A DNA stretch of 64,000 nt from Tolypothrix sp. NIES-4075 (lineage in GTDB: Bacteria > Cyanobacteriota > Cyanobacteriia > Cyanobacteriales > Nostocaceae): assembly GCF_002218085.1 (NCBI RefSeq), contig NZ_BDUC01000002.1, positions 310,001 to 374,000 on the forward strand, read 5' to 3'. This document shows positions 45,471 to 54,227 of the stretch, piece after piece. Position 1 is the stretch's first letter. Each line of letters begins with the position of its first letter. Position numbers and translations under genes: made by a program. Under the pieces are notes generated by a model, which was not told where the DNA came from, searched no databases, and saw only the letters and a program-made list of their open reading frames with translations.

Positions 45471-46474
45471 TTATGTCTTTGCTGATGCCATTGCCAGGAG
45501 TGAACGAGAATATCTTTCATAGATGAATATTGAGGTTGCCAGTTTAAGATTTTTCTGGCTTTGTCACCACTACCGATGAGTGAGGGTGGATCTCCAGGAC
45601 GGCGATCGCATTCTTTGACAGAAATCTCACGTCCTGTAACTAGCTTGGCTGTTTCAATAACTTCTTTGACAGAGAAGCCGTTACCATTGCCTAAATTGAA
45701 AACTTCACTGTCACCACCGTCTAAGAGATATTTCAATCCCAAAACATGAGCGTCTGCTAAATCGTTAACGTGAATATAATCGCGAATACAAGTACCATCA
45801 GGCGTGGGATAATCAGTACCAAAAATTGAGATAAATTCGCGTTTGCCTAAAGCTGTCTGTAGCACCAAGGGAATTAAATGAGTTTCTGGATTGTGATCTT
45901 CACCCAAGCGACCCTGAGGATCGGCACCAGCGGCGTTGAAATAGCGGAAACGTACTGATTTGAAATCGTAAGCCGTATCAAAGTCAGAAAGAATCCGTTC
46001 TACCATCAACTTAGTAGCACCGTAGGGATTAATTGGATTTTGAGGATGGTCTTCGGGAATTGGGACAACTTCTGGTACACCATAAGTGGCACAAGTGGAA
46101 GAAAAGACAAATTTCTTAATAGAAGCTGCCAGCATTGCTTCTAACAGCGTTAAAGTACCGACAACATTATTGCGGTAGTATTTTGCCGGGTCAGTAACCG
46201 ATTCTCCCACGTAGGCGTAGGCAGAAAAGTGCATAACTGCGGCAATATTGCGGGTAGAGAATAAGTTATCTAACAAAGGGCGATCGCCTGTATCTCCCTC
46301 TATCAGTTCTACCTTTAGAACGTTTTCTACCAAGTCACGATGCCCATATACGAGATTATCGAGTATTACCACTTCATATCCCGCCTGCAATAAAGCAAGC
46401 ACCGTATGAGAGCCAATATATCCAGCTCCCCCCGTAACCAAAATGCAAGGCTTTTCCGGCGACATAGTTTTCAT
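45467..46474 (-). CDS. galE: UDP-glucose 4-epimerase
   Basis: A 335-residue short-chain dehydrogenase-type epimerase. NAD motif GGAGYIGSHT is at the N-terminus, the catalytic pair is FSSTCATYG (Ser/Thr) and YGATK (Tyr, Lys), and FRYFNAAGADPQGRLGE and CIRDYIHVNDLADAH are diagnostic for GalE. It interconverts UDP-glucose and UDP-galactose for polysaccharide synthesis. I choose ATG 46474; GTG at 46492 and ATG at 46465 are alternatives. Its 3' end meets an STRR cluster. Confidence 0.92.
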   Translation of the reverse strand: MKTMSPEKPCILVTGGAGYIGSHTVLALLQAGYEVVILDNLVYGHRDLVENVLKVELIEGDTGDRPLLDNLFSTRNIAAVMHFSAYAYVGESVTDPAKYYRNNVVGTLTLLEAMLAASIKKFVFSSTCATYGVPEVVPIPEDHPQNPINPYGATKLMVERILSDFDTAYDFKSVRFRYFNAAGADPQGRLGEDHNPETHLIPLVLQTALGKREFISIFGTDYPTPDGTCIRDYIHVNDLADAHVLGLKYLLDGGDSEVFNLGNGNGFSVKEVIETAKLVTGREISVKECDRRPGDPPSLIGSGDKARKILNWQPQYSSMKDILVHSWQWHQQRHK

Positions 46475-46492
46475 GTTTAATTTCACAACCAC

Positions 46493-46996
46493 TTAATCAA
46501 TTTAAATTACTAATGGCAGATGACTGTAGGAAGAAAGCATGAATGATGAACTTTTTTATCTTTCATAGCTGCTTGCTTACCTCCAGACTTATTTGTGGAG
46601 AAAAAAATTAAGCAAAGCATTTTACTTCAAATCCTCCACAACTTCGGTGGAGTCTTAACTTTATCCTTCTCAATCGCAAAAATTTTAAGCGAACATACTT
46701 AATTTGACTGAAAAATTATAAATACTGCGTCCATTATCACAAAATTGCTCTAAAATCACTACGACGGTAGTCTTTGTGTGAGGGGAGTCACCCCCATTCT
46801 TGGGGAGTGGCGTTGTGATGTATTTGTAGTCAGGTAACAATGTGCTTACAATTTGACAATAAAATCAATCAACTGCCCAAAACCTTTAGGCTGACCCTTA
46901 GGGGTTCGCGCCTACTAACCTGCGTCAGGTTTTCCTCCGCAGTGGTGGACTCACCAAACTAGCGCTCATCGCACTAGAAGATTTGAGAGTAAATGT
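46493..46996. other. 504-bp divergent intergenic region with possible structured RNA
   Basis: The first half is AT-rich and probably holds the galE promoter. From ~46770 to ~46960 the sequence is GC-richer and folds well (separate entry). Confidence 0.5.
46770..46960 (+). ncRNA. Candidate structured RNA or long 5' leader
   Basis: An outer stem pairs TTTGTGTGAG (46773-46782) with CTCACCAAA (46950-46958). Inside, GTCACCCCC (46787-46795) pairs with GGGGAGTGGC (46802-46811), and AAAAC (46879-83) plus CTGAC (46891-95) pair with GTCAGGTTTT (46924-46933). The length of about 190 bases and closing stem would fit a 6S-like RNA or a riboswitch leader of the gene at 46997, but I recognise no family. 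Confidence 0.4.
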
Positions 46997-47695
46997 ATGT
47001 TTCTACTGTTAAGCCGGGTACTCCTCTGGCTGCTTGTTGGCACAATCGTCTATTCTTTGTTCCAGAGATTTTATCCCTCAGGAACTTTTGCCGGACGATT
47101 GATCGTAGTTATTTTATTGCTCGTTTTAGCGCTGTCGTTTGTTAACCCGAATGAACCGGCGGTGGCTTCGTTGTGGAGAGTGGTGTCATTTCCGCTCAAG
47201 CCTTTGGGAGCATCAATGTTGATGATGATGTTTGCAGCTCAAAGAATCAAGGGTGGAGGAGTAGACAAACCAGGCGGATACTTGCTTGGCTGGGCGCTAA
47301 CGATTTTAATATTGGCAAGTACACCAGCTGTTGCCTATTTCTTAGTTAGATCGCCTGTGGCAATGGTGGGTTCACCTTCCATCGCCAGTCAAATCGAAAA
47401 TTACCGCCTCGCGTCAACATCAGGGACGCTAGTAGCATTAGGTGAATCCCCAAGTGCAATTGTTTCCGATGTCCCAGTTTCGCCGATTCTACCTGCGATG
47501 AATATGACTGCGGCAACCGTAGCATTCAACAACGTTGAGGTTATCCCACCTTATCTGTTGCAAACTCCTACAGATATTACCAGACGAGGATTGCGACTAG
47601 AAGACTTTGTACCCAATGCAGAAACACTGTCACTAACAACGCGAGTTTGGGAAAGTTATCTCAACCAGACTTACTTCTTCTTGCGTGGCAGGTAA
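46997..47695 (+). CDS. Membrane protein resembling the N-terminal part of YdcF/ElyC-type proteins
   Basis: A 232-residue protein with about four hydrophobic helices in the first 125 residues (LLSRVLLWLLVGTIVYSLF and so on), then a ~105-residue polar part. The membrane part recalls cyanobacterial YdcF/ElyC (DUF218) proteins, and the last residues (DFVPNAETLSLTTRVW) recall their C-terminal tail, but the DUF218 catalytic domain is absent. This looks like an internal deletion or a separate short family. The comparison is from memory. Followed by a hairpin GCCCC/GGGGC near 47741-47759. Confidence 0.45.
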   Translation: MFLLLSRVLLWLLVGTIVYSLFQRFYPSGTFAGRLIVVILLLVLALSFVNPNEPAVASLWRVVSFPLKPLGASMLMMMFAAQRIKGGGVDKPGGYLLGWALTILILASTPAVAYFLVRSPVAMVGSPSIASQIENYRLASTSGTLVALGESPSAIVSDVPVSPILPAMNMTAATVAFNNVEVIPPYLLQTPTDITRRGLRLEDFVPNAETLSLTTRVWESYLNQTYFFLRGR

Positions 47696-47776
47696 CGCGC
47701 TTCAGTCCAAGGTAAAAGGTAAAATTAAAAGGATGCAAGCCCCTAAATTTATGGGGCAATTCTTTTACCTTAAACA

Positions 47777-47824
47777 GCAATTCATCTCACGTCTCACCGT
47801 CGATAGGAGCGTCAGATGAATTGC
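47777..47824. repeat. Left-end hairpin of TnpB element
   Basis: Perfect 11-base arms GCAATTCATCT and AGATGAATTGC with a 26-base loop, placed 148 bases before tnpB. Confidence 0.7.
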
Positions 47825-47971
47825 GCGTGAGTTGACGACAGTCCTTTGACCAATTTCCCCCGCAGGGAGAACAGGGAGAAGGACATGGAGGAAACGAACA
47901 ATTGGATATCTTGACTCGTAGCCAGATTTAATATTATCATAAACACTGAAACACGGTAATAGGTCGATACC

Positions 47972-49255
47972 ATGTATAGAGCAGTTAAACTTAGAATTTA
48001 TCCCACCGATGAGCAAGAGTCCTATCTGGCTCAATGTTTTGGTAATACTAGATGGCTGTGGAACTATATGCTTAATGCCACAACCACAGCATACAAAGAA
48101 ACAGGAAAGGGTCTTTCTAAAGTTGTAATGGACAAGTTGCTACCAGGATTAAAGAAAGAATACGAATGGTTAGGACTGGCATACAGTCAAGTATTGCAAC
48201 GAGTAACATTCAATCTTTCTAGTGCGTTTGTCAATTTCTTTGAAGGACGTGCCAAATATCCCAACTTCAAGTCTAAGCACGGGTTACAATCGATTCAATA
48301 TCCCCAAAATGTGAAGCTAATGCCAGAGGATTCTCTAATCAAGTTTCCCGGTAATTTAGGGATAGTAAAAACTGTGTTTCACAAAGAACTACCAAATGCC
48401 AAGTTCACGACTGTAACTATATCTAAAAATGCAGATGGTAGATACTACGCTTCTATTTTGTTCAATCAAGAGAATCAGCCAATAGTTGCGATTAATGAAC
48501 CCCACTTGCTACAAGCCGGGGAACCGGTCCAACACAGTGTCTCAGCTATTGGTATTGACCTGGGTTTAAAGAATTTTGCAATCACTTCTGACGGTTCAAA
48601 ATATGACCTACCTAAGAAGCGATTAGCAAAACTAGAGAAGAACAGAAAGCGGAAACAGAAAAAACTAGCAAGAAAAAAAGATAAGGCATCTAAGAAATGT
48701 CAAAAAGCTAAACGCTTAGTAGCCAAAGTTTCCAGCAAAATCGCGAGAGTAAGAGAGGATTTTCTACACAAGCTATCAAGGCAATTAGCATACGAAAATC
48801 AAGTAATTTGTGTAGAAGACTTAGCAGTTAAGAATATGGTGAGAAATCCTAACTTAGCAAAAGCTATTAGTGACCAAGGTTGGGGGATGTTTCTGACGAT
48901 GTTGAAATATAAAGCTGAGAGATTTGGGCATACATATCAACAAATCAATCGTTTCTTCCCGTCATCTCAACTTTGTAGTGAAACTCTAATCCCAATCCCA
49001 ATGTTGCAAAATGGTTATGATTCATTGGGTGTTAGGTTTGTGGATTGTCCGCACTGCCAGAAGCAGCATGATAGAGACATCAACGCTGCGGTCAATATTA
49101 GAAATGAAGGTTTGCGACTTTTGGTGTTAGGAACTAGCACTTCTGCCCAAGGAGGGGATGTAAGACTAAAGACTTCTGGACGTAAAAAATCCACCAAGTC
49201 TGATGCAATCCCTAGTGAGTTGGGAAGCCTACACCGTACCGCAAGGTCGGTGTAG
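47972..49255 (+). CDS. tnpB: TnpB (IS605 OrfB) RNA-guided nuclease
   Basis: A 427-residue TnpB. The RuvC residues are present: Asp in IGIDLGLKNF, Glu in CVEDLAVKNM and Asp in HDRDINAAVN. The N-terminal HTH (MYRAVKLRIYPTDEQ) is intact. The zinc ribbon is altered: LCSETLIPIP replaces the usual LCSxCG knuckle, with about 15 extra residues before the intact second knuckle CPHCQ. Zinc binding may therefore fail. The guide (omega) RNA should overlap the 3' end and run into the right-end hairpin. No tnpA is present, so movement would need a partner in trans. Confidence 0.9.
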   Translation: MYRAVKLRIYPTDEQESYLAQCFGNTRWLWNYMLNATTTAYKETGKGLSKVVMDKLLPGLKKEYEWLGLAYSQVLQRVTFNLSSAFVNFFEGRAKYPNFKSKHGLQSIQYPQNVKLMPEDSLIKFPGNLGIVKTVFHKELPNAKFTTVTISKNADGRYYASILFNQENQPIVAINEPHLLQAGEPVQHSVSAIGIDLGLKNFAITSDGSKYDLPKKRLAKLEKNRKRKQKKLARKKDKASKKCQKAKRLVAKVSSKIARVREDFLHKLSRQLAYENQVICVEDLAVKNMVRNPNLAKAISDQGWGMFLTMLKYKAERFGHTYQQINRFFPSSQLCSETLIPIPMLQNGYDSLGVRFVDCPHCQKQHDRDINAAVNIRNEGLRLLVLGTSTSAQGGDVRLKTSGRKKSTKSDAIPSELGSLHRTARSV

Positions 49256-49256
49256 G
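49228..49256 (+). ncRNA. Right-end hairpin, probable 3' end of omega RNA
   Basis: Arms CCTACACCG and CGGTGTAGG overlap the tnpB stop. This is where the scaffold of the guide RNA is expected, with the guide starting just after ~49264. Confidence 0.6.
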
Positions 49257-49370
49257 TAGTTCACTTTTTTACTTATTGCTTTCACAAATCGCGCCCACAA
49301 TTCGCTCGCGCTTTGAGTCGAGTCCAAAAAGAATAAGCATCGTGAAAAAATTTTCTTTAGAATAGGGGTT

Positions 49371-49414
49371 CCATTCCCCATTCCCCATTCCCCATTCCCC
49401 ATTCCCCATTCCCC
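49371..49414. repeat. CCCCATT STRR array before the ABC gene
   Basis: Six consecutive CCATTCC/CCCATT heptamers end five bases before the ATG of the ABC transporter gene, so no normal ribosome site exists there. Confidence 0.9.
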
Positions 49415-49418
49415 TTAA

Positions 49419-51170
49419 ATGGCACAATCACGACGACTTGCTAAACTCGGTGCTTACATGCGTCCCCATTGGCGGGAGGCGACTTTAGGCATTATTGCTT
49501 TGTTGATTGTCAACGGTTTGGGGGTTTATATCCCCTTATTAATTCGTTCGGCAGTTGACAAACTCTCAGCCAGCTTTAGCTTGAGCCAAGTACTAAATTC
49601 TGTAGTACCAATCTTCTTTCTGAGTACGTCGATGTGGTTAATGCGTATGGCTTCGCGCATCTGGCTGTTTGGGGTGGGGCGTCAGGTAGAATTTGACTTG
49701 AAACAACAGATTTTTGAACATTTACTGAAACTAGAGCCGGCTTATTTTGCTACGAATACTGCTGGTGATTTGATCAGTAGAGCGACTAGTGATGTAGATA
49801 ATATCCGCAGGTTGTTGGGTTTTGCTGTATTAAGTTTGGCAAATACTGTGTTTGCATACGCTTTGACGCTGCCGGTGATGCTGTCTTTGAGTGTGGATTT
49901 GACATTAGCTTCTCTAGCAGTTTATCCATTGATGTTTTTGTTGGTGCATGTGTTTAGCGATCGCTTACGCAACCAACAAGCAGCAGTTCAAGAGAAACTT
50001 TCCGACATCAGCGATCTCATCCAAGAAGATATATCAGGTATTGCTTTAATTAAAATCTATGCCCAAGAAGAAAACGAGCGTCGCGCTTTCTCTGAAAAAA
50101 ATAAGAATTTATTTCAGGCTAACCTGCAATTAGCGAACACCCGAAATCGATTATTTCCCCTCATTGGTGGACTCGCCAGTATCAGTTCACTAGTTATTAT
50201 CTGGCTGGGGGCAACGCGAATAGCTTCGGGAAACCTTGGTGTGGGCGATTTTGTCGCACTGTTGCTTTATGTAGAGCGTTTAGTTTTCCCCACCGCTTTG
50301 TTAGGATTTACAATTACTGCTTATCAACGCGGTGAAGTTAGTATCGATCGCATTCAGGGGATTCTTTCTGTCACACCACAAATTGAAGACACAAGCGCCG
50401 CTATACATCTACCTTTAGACACAATTAAAGGGGAACTGTCTGCGAAAAATCTCAGTTTCACTTATCCGGGTGCGACCACCCCAGCTTTAGATAAAGTTAA
50501 CTTTACCATCTCTCCTGGGGAAACTGTGTCAATTGTCGGTGCGATCGGTTCGGGTAAATCAACTTTGGCGAATGCTTTGCCACGTTTGTTAGATATTGAA
50601 TCAGGGCAGTTATTTTTGGATGGTAAAGACATCACCCAAATAGAGTTGGCAGATTTAAGAAATGCGATCGCCTACGTTCCTCAAGATAGCTTTCTATTTA
50701 GTACAACCATCAAAAATAATATCCGTTACGGCGATCCTTTCAGCGAACAACAAGATGTAGAATCAGCCGCTCATTTAGCACAAATTCACCCAGAAATTAT
50801 TAATTTTCCGCAACAATATGAAACTTTAGTTGGAGAACGTGGTATTACTCTTTCTGGCGGTCAGCGACAACGCACAGCTTTAGCTAGAGCAATGTTAGTT
50901 GATGCCCCAGTGTTAGTTTTGGATGATGCCCTCTCCAGCGTTGATAATCAAACAGCTACACAAATATTAAAAAATCTATCTGGTGGTACGCAACGTAAAA
51001 CTGTTGTTTTTATCACTCATCAATTATCTGCCGCTGCTGTTGCTGATCGCATTATTGTGATGGATAAAGGTAAAATTGTTCAGACAGGCAATCACTTAGA
51101 ACTTGTACAGCAACCGGGGCTTTACAGAACTTTATGGAGTCAGCATCAAGTAGAAGAATTATTGCATTAA
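49419..51170 (+). CDS. ABC exporter (fused permease and ATPase)
   Basis: A 583-residue half transporter. The N-terminal six-helix type I exporter domain (~20-310) precedes an ATPase with Walker A GAIGSGKST, signature LSGGQRQRTALARAML, Walker B VLVLDDALSSVD and switch His (ITHQ). Homodimer or heterodimer of the MsbA/multidrug type; substrate unknown. Its start is preceded by an STRR array instead of a Shine-Dalgarno. Walker A has Ala-Ile where GxxGSGKS usually has other residues, which is tolerated. Confidence 0.9.
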   Translation: MAQSRRLAKLGAYMRPHWREATLGIIALLIVNGLGVYIPLLIRSAVDKLSASFSLSQVLNSVVPIFFLSTSMWLMRMASRIWLFGVGRQVEFDLKQQIFEHLLKLEPAYFATNTAGDLISRATSDVDNIRRLLGFAVLSLANTVFAYALTLPVMLSLSVDLTLASLAVYPLMFLLVHVFSDRLRNQQAAVQEKLSDISDLIQEDISGIALIKIYAQEENERRAFSEKNKNLFQANLQLANTRNRLFPLIGGLASISSLVIIWLGATRIASGNLGVGDFVALLLYVERLVFPTALLGFTITAYQRGEVSIDRIQGILSVTPQIEDTSAAIHLPLDTIKGELSAKNLSFTYPGATTPALDKVNFTISPGETVSIVGAIGSGKSTLANALPRLLDIESGQLFLDGKDITQIELADLRNAIAYVPQDSFLFSTTIKNNIRYGDPFSEQQDVESAAHLAQIHPEIINFPQQYETLVGERGITLSGGQRQRTALARAMLVDAPVLVLDDALSSVDNQTATQILKNLSGGTQRKTVVFITHQLSAAAVADRIIVMDKGKIVQTGNHLELVQQPGLYRTLWSQHQVEELLH

Positions 51171-51280
51171 GTTTTTATAATACTTTTACTGTCAATAATT
51201 TCCACTAAGGACAATTATTATTGCAGCGCGTATAATTTGTCAGCATAACGTTTAAAAAATTATACTCGGTATTTACTCAG

Positions 51281-52612
51281 ATGCTGCAATTTTTGCAAAG
51301 CTTTTTTAGTGATGGCTCATTTATCCCACATGGACATTGTTACCTCTGGAAACCTTGGTTAGTGTGGATGCATATAGCATCAGATTCTCTGATTGCCCTA
51401 GTTTATTACTCTATCCCGATCATCCTTGTCTACTTTGTCAAAAAGCGAGAGGATTTACCCTTCAAATGGATAGTTCTATTATTTGGAGCTTTTATCGTCT
51501 CTTGTGGAACAACGCACATAATGGACGTGTGGACGCTTTGGCATCCGACTTACTGGCTGTCGGGTTTCATCAAAGTTATTACCGCATTAGTCTCTTTGTC
51601 TACAGCTATTGCACTGCTACCAGTAATTCCCAAGGCAATAGCTTTGCCAAGTCCTGCACAACTAGAAACTGCTAACTGCCAATTGAAACTTGCTCTTAAG
51701 GAATTGGCAAATACGCAAGCTCAACTAATTCAAACTGAAAAAATGTCTTCTTTAGGACAGTTAGTTGCAGGAATTGCCCACGAAATTAACAATCCTGCTA
51801 ACTTTATTTATGGCAATATTGCCCCGGCACATGAGTATGTGCAAGATTTGTTCAGTTTGATTTCACTTTATGAAAAATATTATCCCTGTACAATACCAGA
51901 GATTCATGCTTATGCAGAAGAAATAGACCTTGATTTTATTAAAGCAGATTTCCCGAAAATTTTATCTTCCATACAAATGGGAAGCGATCGCATCCGCGAG
52001 ATAGTTTTATCGTTGCGTAATTTCTCCCGATTAGGTGAAGCGGAAATAAAGAAAGTTGATATACACGAAGGTATTGATAGTACTCTTATAATTTTGCAAA
52101 ATCGTTTAAAAGCTAAAACAAATTGTCCAGCTATCGAAGTTATTAAAGAATATGGCGATTTGCCTAAAGTCGAATGCTATGCCGGAGAAATTAATCAAGT
52201 GTTTCTGAATATCCTAACTAATGCCATTGATACTTTAGAGGAATCAATGGTCAGTTGTCAGGAAGTGAGTTTAGTTAGAACACTTAGGGTTAGTAGCAAA
52301 ATAACTGATAATGGACACGCCATACTTTTACCAAACGAGAAACCGCAAATTCGCATTTCTACTAAAGTTGTAGACAATAATCAAGTGCTGATTCGGTTTT
52401 CTGACAATGGCTGTGGGATGACTGAAGAAGTAAAGCAAAAAATGTTTAACCCGTTCTTTACGACAAAATCTGTCGGTTCAGGTACAGGTTTAGGGATGTC
52501 GATTAGCTACCAAATTATTGACAAACATGGCGGTCAGTTGAAGTGTATTTCCGCACCGCTTCAAGGTACAGAGTTTATCATCCAGATTCCGATTCATGTA
52601 AAACATAATTAA
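51281..52612 (+). CDS. Ethylene-receptor-like histidine kinase
   Basis: A 443-residue kinase. Its N-terminal ~115 residues form three TM helices of the ethylene-binding type: Asp35 (HIASDSLIALVYYSIP), Cys75 and His79 (FIVSCGTTHIMDVW). The spacing D-40-C-4-H equals that of plant ETR1 (Asp25, Cys65, His69), whose Cys/His bind copper. A short linker leads to a HisKA domain (His167 in AGIAHEINNP) and HATPase (DNGCGMTE, GTGLGMSIS). There is no GAF and no receiver domain. It should sense ethylene or a related ligand at the membrane. No cognate regulator is adjacent. Confidence 0.9.
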   Translation: MLQFLQSFFSDGSFIPHGHCYLWKPWLVWMHIASDSLIALVYYSIPIILVYFVKKREDLPFKWIVLLFGAFIVSCGTTHIMDVWTLWHPTYWLSGFIKVITALVSLSTAIALLPVIPKAIALPSPAQLETANCQLKLALKELANTQAQLIQTEKMSSLGQLVAGIAHEINNPANFIYGNIAPAHEYVQDLFSLISLYEKYYPCTIPEIHAYAEEIDLDFIKADFPKILSSIQMGSDRIREIVLSLRNFSRLGEAEIKKVDIHEGIDSTLIILQNRLKAKTNCPAIEVIKEYGDLPKVECYAGEINQVFLNILTNAIDTLEESMVSCQEVSLVRTLRVSSKITDNGHAILLPNEKPQIRISTKVVDNNQVLIRFSDNGCGMTEEVKQKMFNPFFTTKSVGSGTGLGMSISYQIIDKHGGQLKCISAPLQGTEFIIQIPIHVKHN

Positions 52613-52680
52613 TTGTTTGTAGCGTTATTCACTGCACATTACTGCTACATTCAAGTTAATCGTAGTTTTGACGGATTACT

Positions 52681-53367
52681 ATGACAGTCTCTATAGAGTA
52701 TATCCCCGTTACCCCAATTGAATATCCGGATGAGGACGGTAAGCCAATGGCTGAAGGTGATATCCAGTGCAGCTACTTAACTTATGGTATAAATGCGCTA
52801 AAACTATTTTTTCAAAGCCGTTCTGATGTATATGTTGCTGGAAATCTATTTATTTATTACGAAAAAGGTAATCCAGAAGCAGTTGTTGCACCAGATGTCT
52901 TTGTAGTTTTTGGAGTTGAAAATCGCCAACGTCGTTCTTACAAAACTTGGGAAGAAAATAATAAAAGTCCTGATTTTGTTTTAGAAATTACATCAAAAGC
53001 AACCCGCAGTAAAGACCAAGGTGCAAAGAAAGGTATTTACGCTTTTTTAGGAGTACGTGAATATTTCCAATATGACCCTACAGGTGATTATCTTACTCCT
53101 CAACTTCAGGGTTTACGCTTAGTCGAGGGCAATTATTTCCCCATTGCTAGTAATACCTTAGAAGATGGTACTGTGTCTCTAACCAGTGAAGTTTTAGGGT
53201 TAGAGTTACGAGTTAAGTCTGGGGATATGCGCTTTTACGATGCAGCGACGGGTAAAACACTGCTAACTTATCAAGAAGAAGCTGCCGCACGACAAGCAGC
53301 AGAAGAGAAAGGGCAAAAATTAGCCGCTAAACTCAGAGAGTTGAATATCGATCCAGATGCACTTTAG
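52681..53367 (+). CDS. Uma2 family endonuclease-like protein (DUF820)
   Basis: A 228-residue Uma2/DUF820 protein with the PD-(D/E)XK-like core: VVAPDVFVVFGVE (Asp), PDFVLEITSKATRSKDQGAKK (Glu-x-Thr-Ser, Lys). The C-terminus is a charged coiled coil (QEEAAARQAAEEKGQKL). Cyanobacteria have many such genes; function unknown. It lies 68 bases after the kinase gene on the same strand. Confidence 0.9.
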   Translation: MTVSIEYIPVTPIEYPDEDGKPMAEGDIQCSYLTYGINALKLFFQSRSDVYVAGNLFIYYEKGNPEAVVAPDVFVVFGVENRQRRSYKTWEENNKSPDFVLEITSKATRSKDQGAKKGIYAFLGVREYFQYDPTGDYLTPQLQGLRLVEGNYFPIASNTLEDGTVSLTSEVLGLELRVKSGDMRFYDAATGKTLLTYQEEAAARQAAEEKGQKLAAKLRELNIDPDAL

Positions 53368-53483
53368 GACAAGATCCCTGACTTCTCACTCGAAGTCGGG
53401 GATCTAAAAGATGAAAACATGCGTTAGTTTTTTTGAGATTTGGGCACTATAAATAACCTCAAAAAAACTATTTGGCATAAACG

Positions 53484-54137
53484 ATGTTTTACACTGAGTT
53501 ATCAAATCGTGTTTCTGGCGAGTTTCCTGGATCTAGATTACTGCATCGCCATGTTTACGCGATCGCTTCTCTACTTCTAATTAGCCTGCTGAGTTCATTT
53601 ACGCTGACACAACACCTAGCCATTTCTAACTGGTTTGATGGCTTTCTGGGGGGGTTAGCACATCCTGTACTAGGGTTGCATCATTTGGTTAGTGTGGTTG
53701 CTATTGGCTTAATTTCTGGTGTAGTTGTGCGTGGGGCTTTGATACCAGCAGGGTTTGTGTTCGCAACGCTCTTAGGAACAATCAATCATCTATTATATCT
53801 GAATTTACCAGGCGCGGAAACAGCGATCGCCTTTTTCACAATCGTTTTTGCGGTTATGCTGGCGATCCCCAGTCAACCAAATCTAATAGTACTGGTGCTG
53901 CTGACGGCTACAGCGGGTTTATTTCACGGTTACACTTATGGTCAAGCGATTTTAGAGACACCAATCAGTTCACAAATTGCTTATATGCTAGGTTTAACCT
54001 TGACTCAATTTGTTGTTGCCATGAGTGCCAGAGAAATTGGCAATATAATCAGCGTGGGAAAACTTCAGAATATTCGCAATGCTGGCTTCGCTTTTTGGGC
54101 GATCGGCATCGTTTTTCTTAGTTACTCGATAATATAA
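53484..54137 (+). CDS. HupE/UreJ family membrane protein
   Basis: A 217-residue membrane protein with about six helices and the family signatures AHPVLGLHHLVSV and LFHGYTYGQ. The first motif usually has Asp (HPxxGxDH); here it is His. HupE/UreJ proteins are linked to nickel or cobalt supply. With the coaT/coaR locus in the same window, metal transport is suggestive but not linked by operon structure. Confidence 0.82.
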   Translation: MFYTELSNRVSGEFPGSRLLHRHVYAIASLLLISLLSSFTLTQHLAISNWFDGFLGGLAHPVLGLHHLVSVVAIGLISGVVVRGALIPAGFVFATLLGTINHLLYLNLPGAETAIAFFTIVFAVMLAIPSQPNLIVLVLLTATAGLFHGYTYGQAILETPISSQIAYMLGLTLTQFVVAMSAREIGNIISVGKLQNIRNAGFAFWAIGIVFLSYSII

Positions 54138-54227
54138 ACTACTTTAATTTACAGCAAATAAATCATGGTAATTGCTAAACAGCATGAGCCAATATCTATT
54201 AGCAATTACCCCTAAACAACTAAGTTC

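Larger units (their letters stand above)
47763..49264 (+). mobile_element. IS200/IS605-type element with TnpB only
   Basis: Contains a tnpB gene without tnpA. A subterminal hairpin with GCAATTCATCT (47777) and AGATGAATTGC (47814) arms marks the left side. A right-end hairpin (49228-49256) followed by TAGTTCAC marks the other. Exact ends are estimated. Confidence 0.65.
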
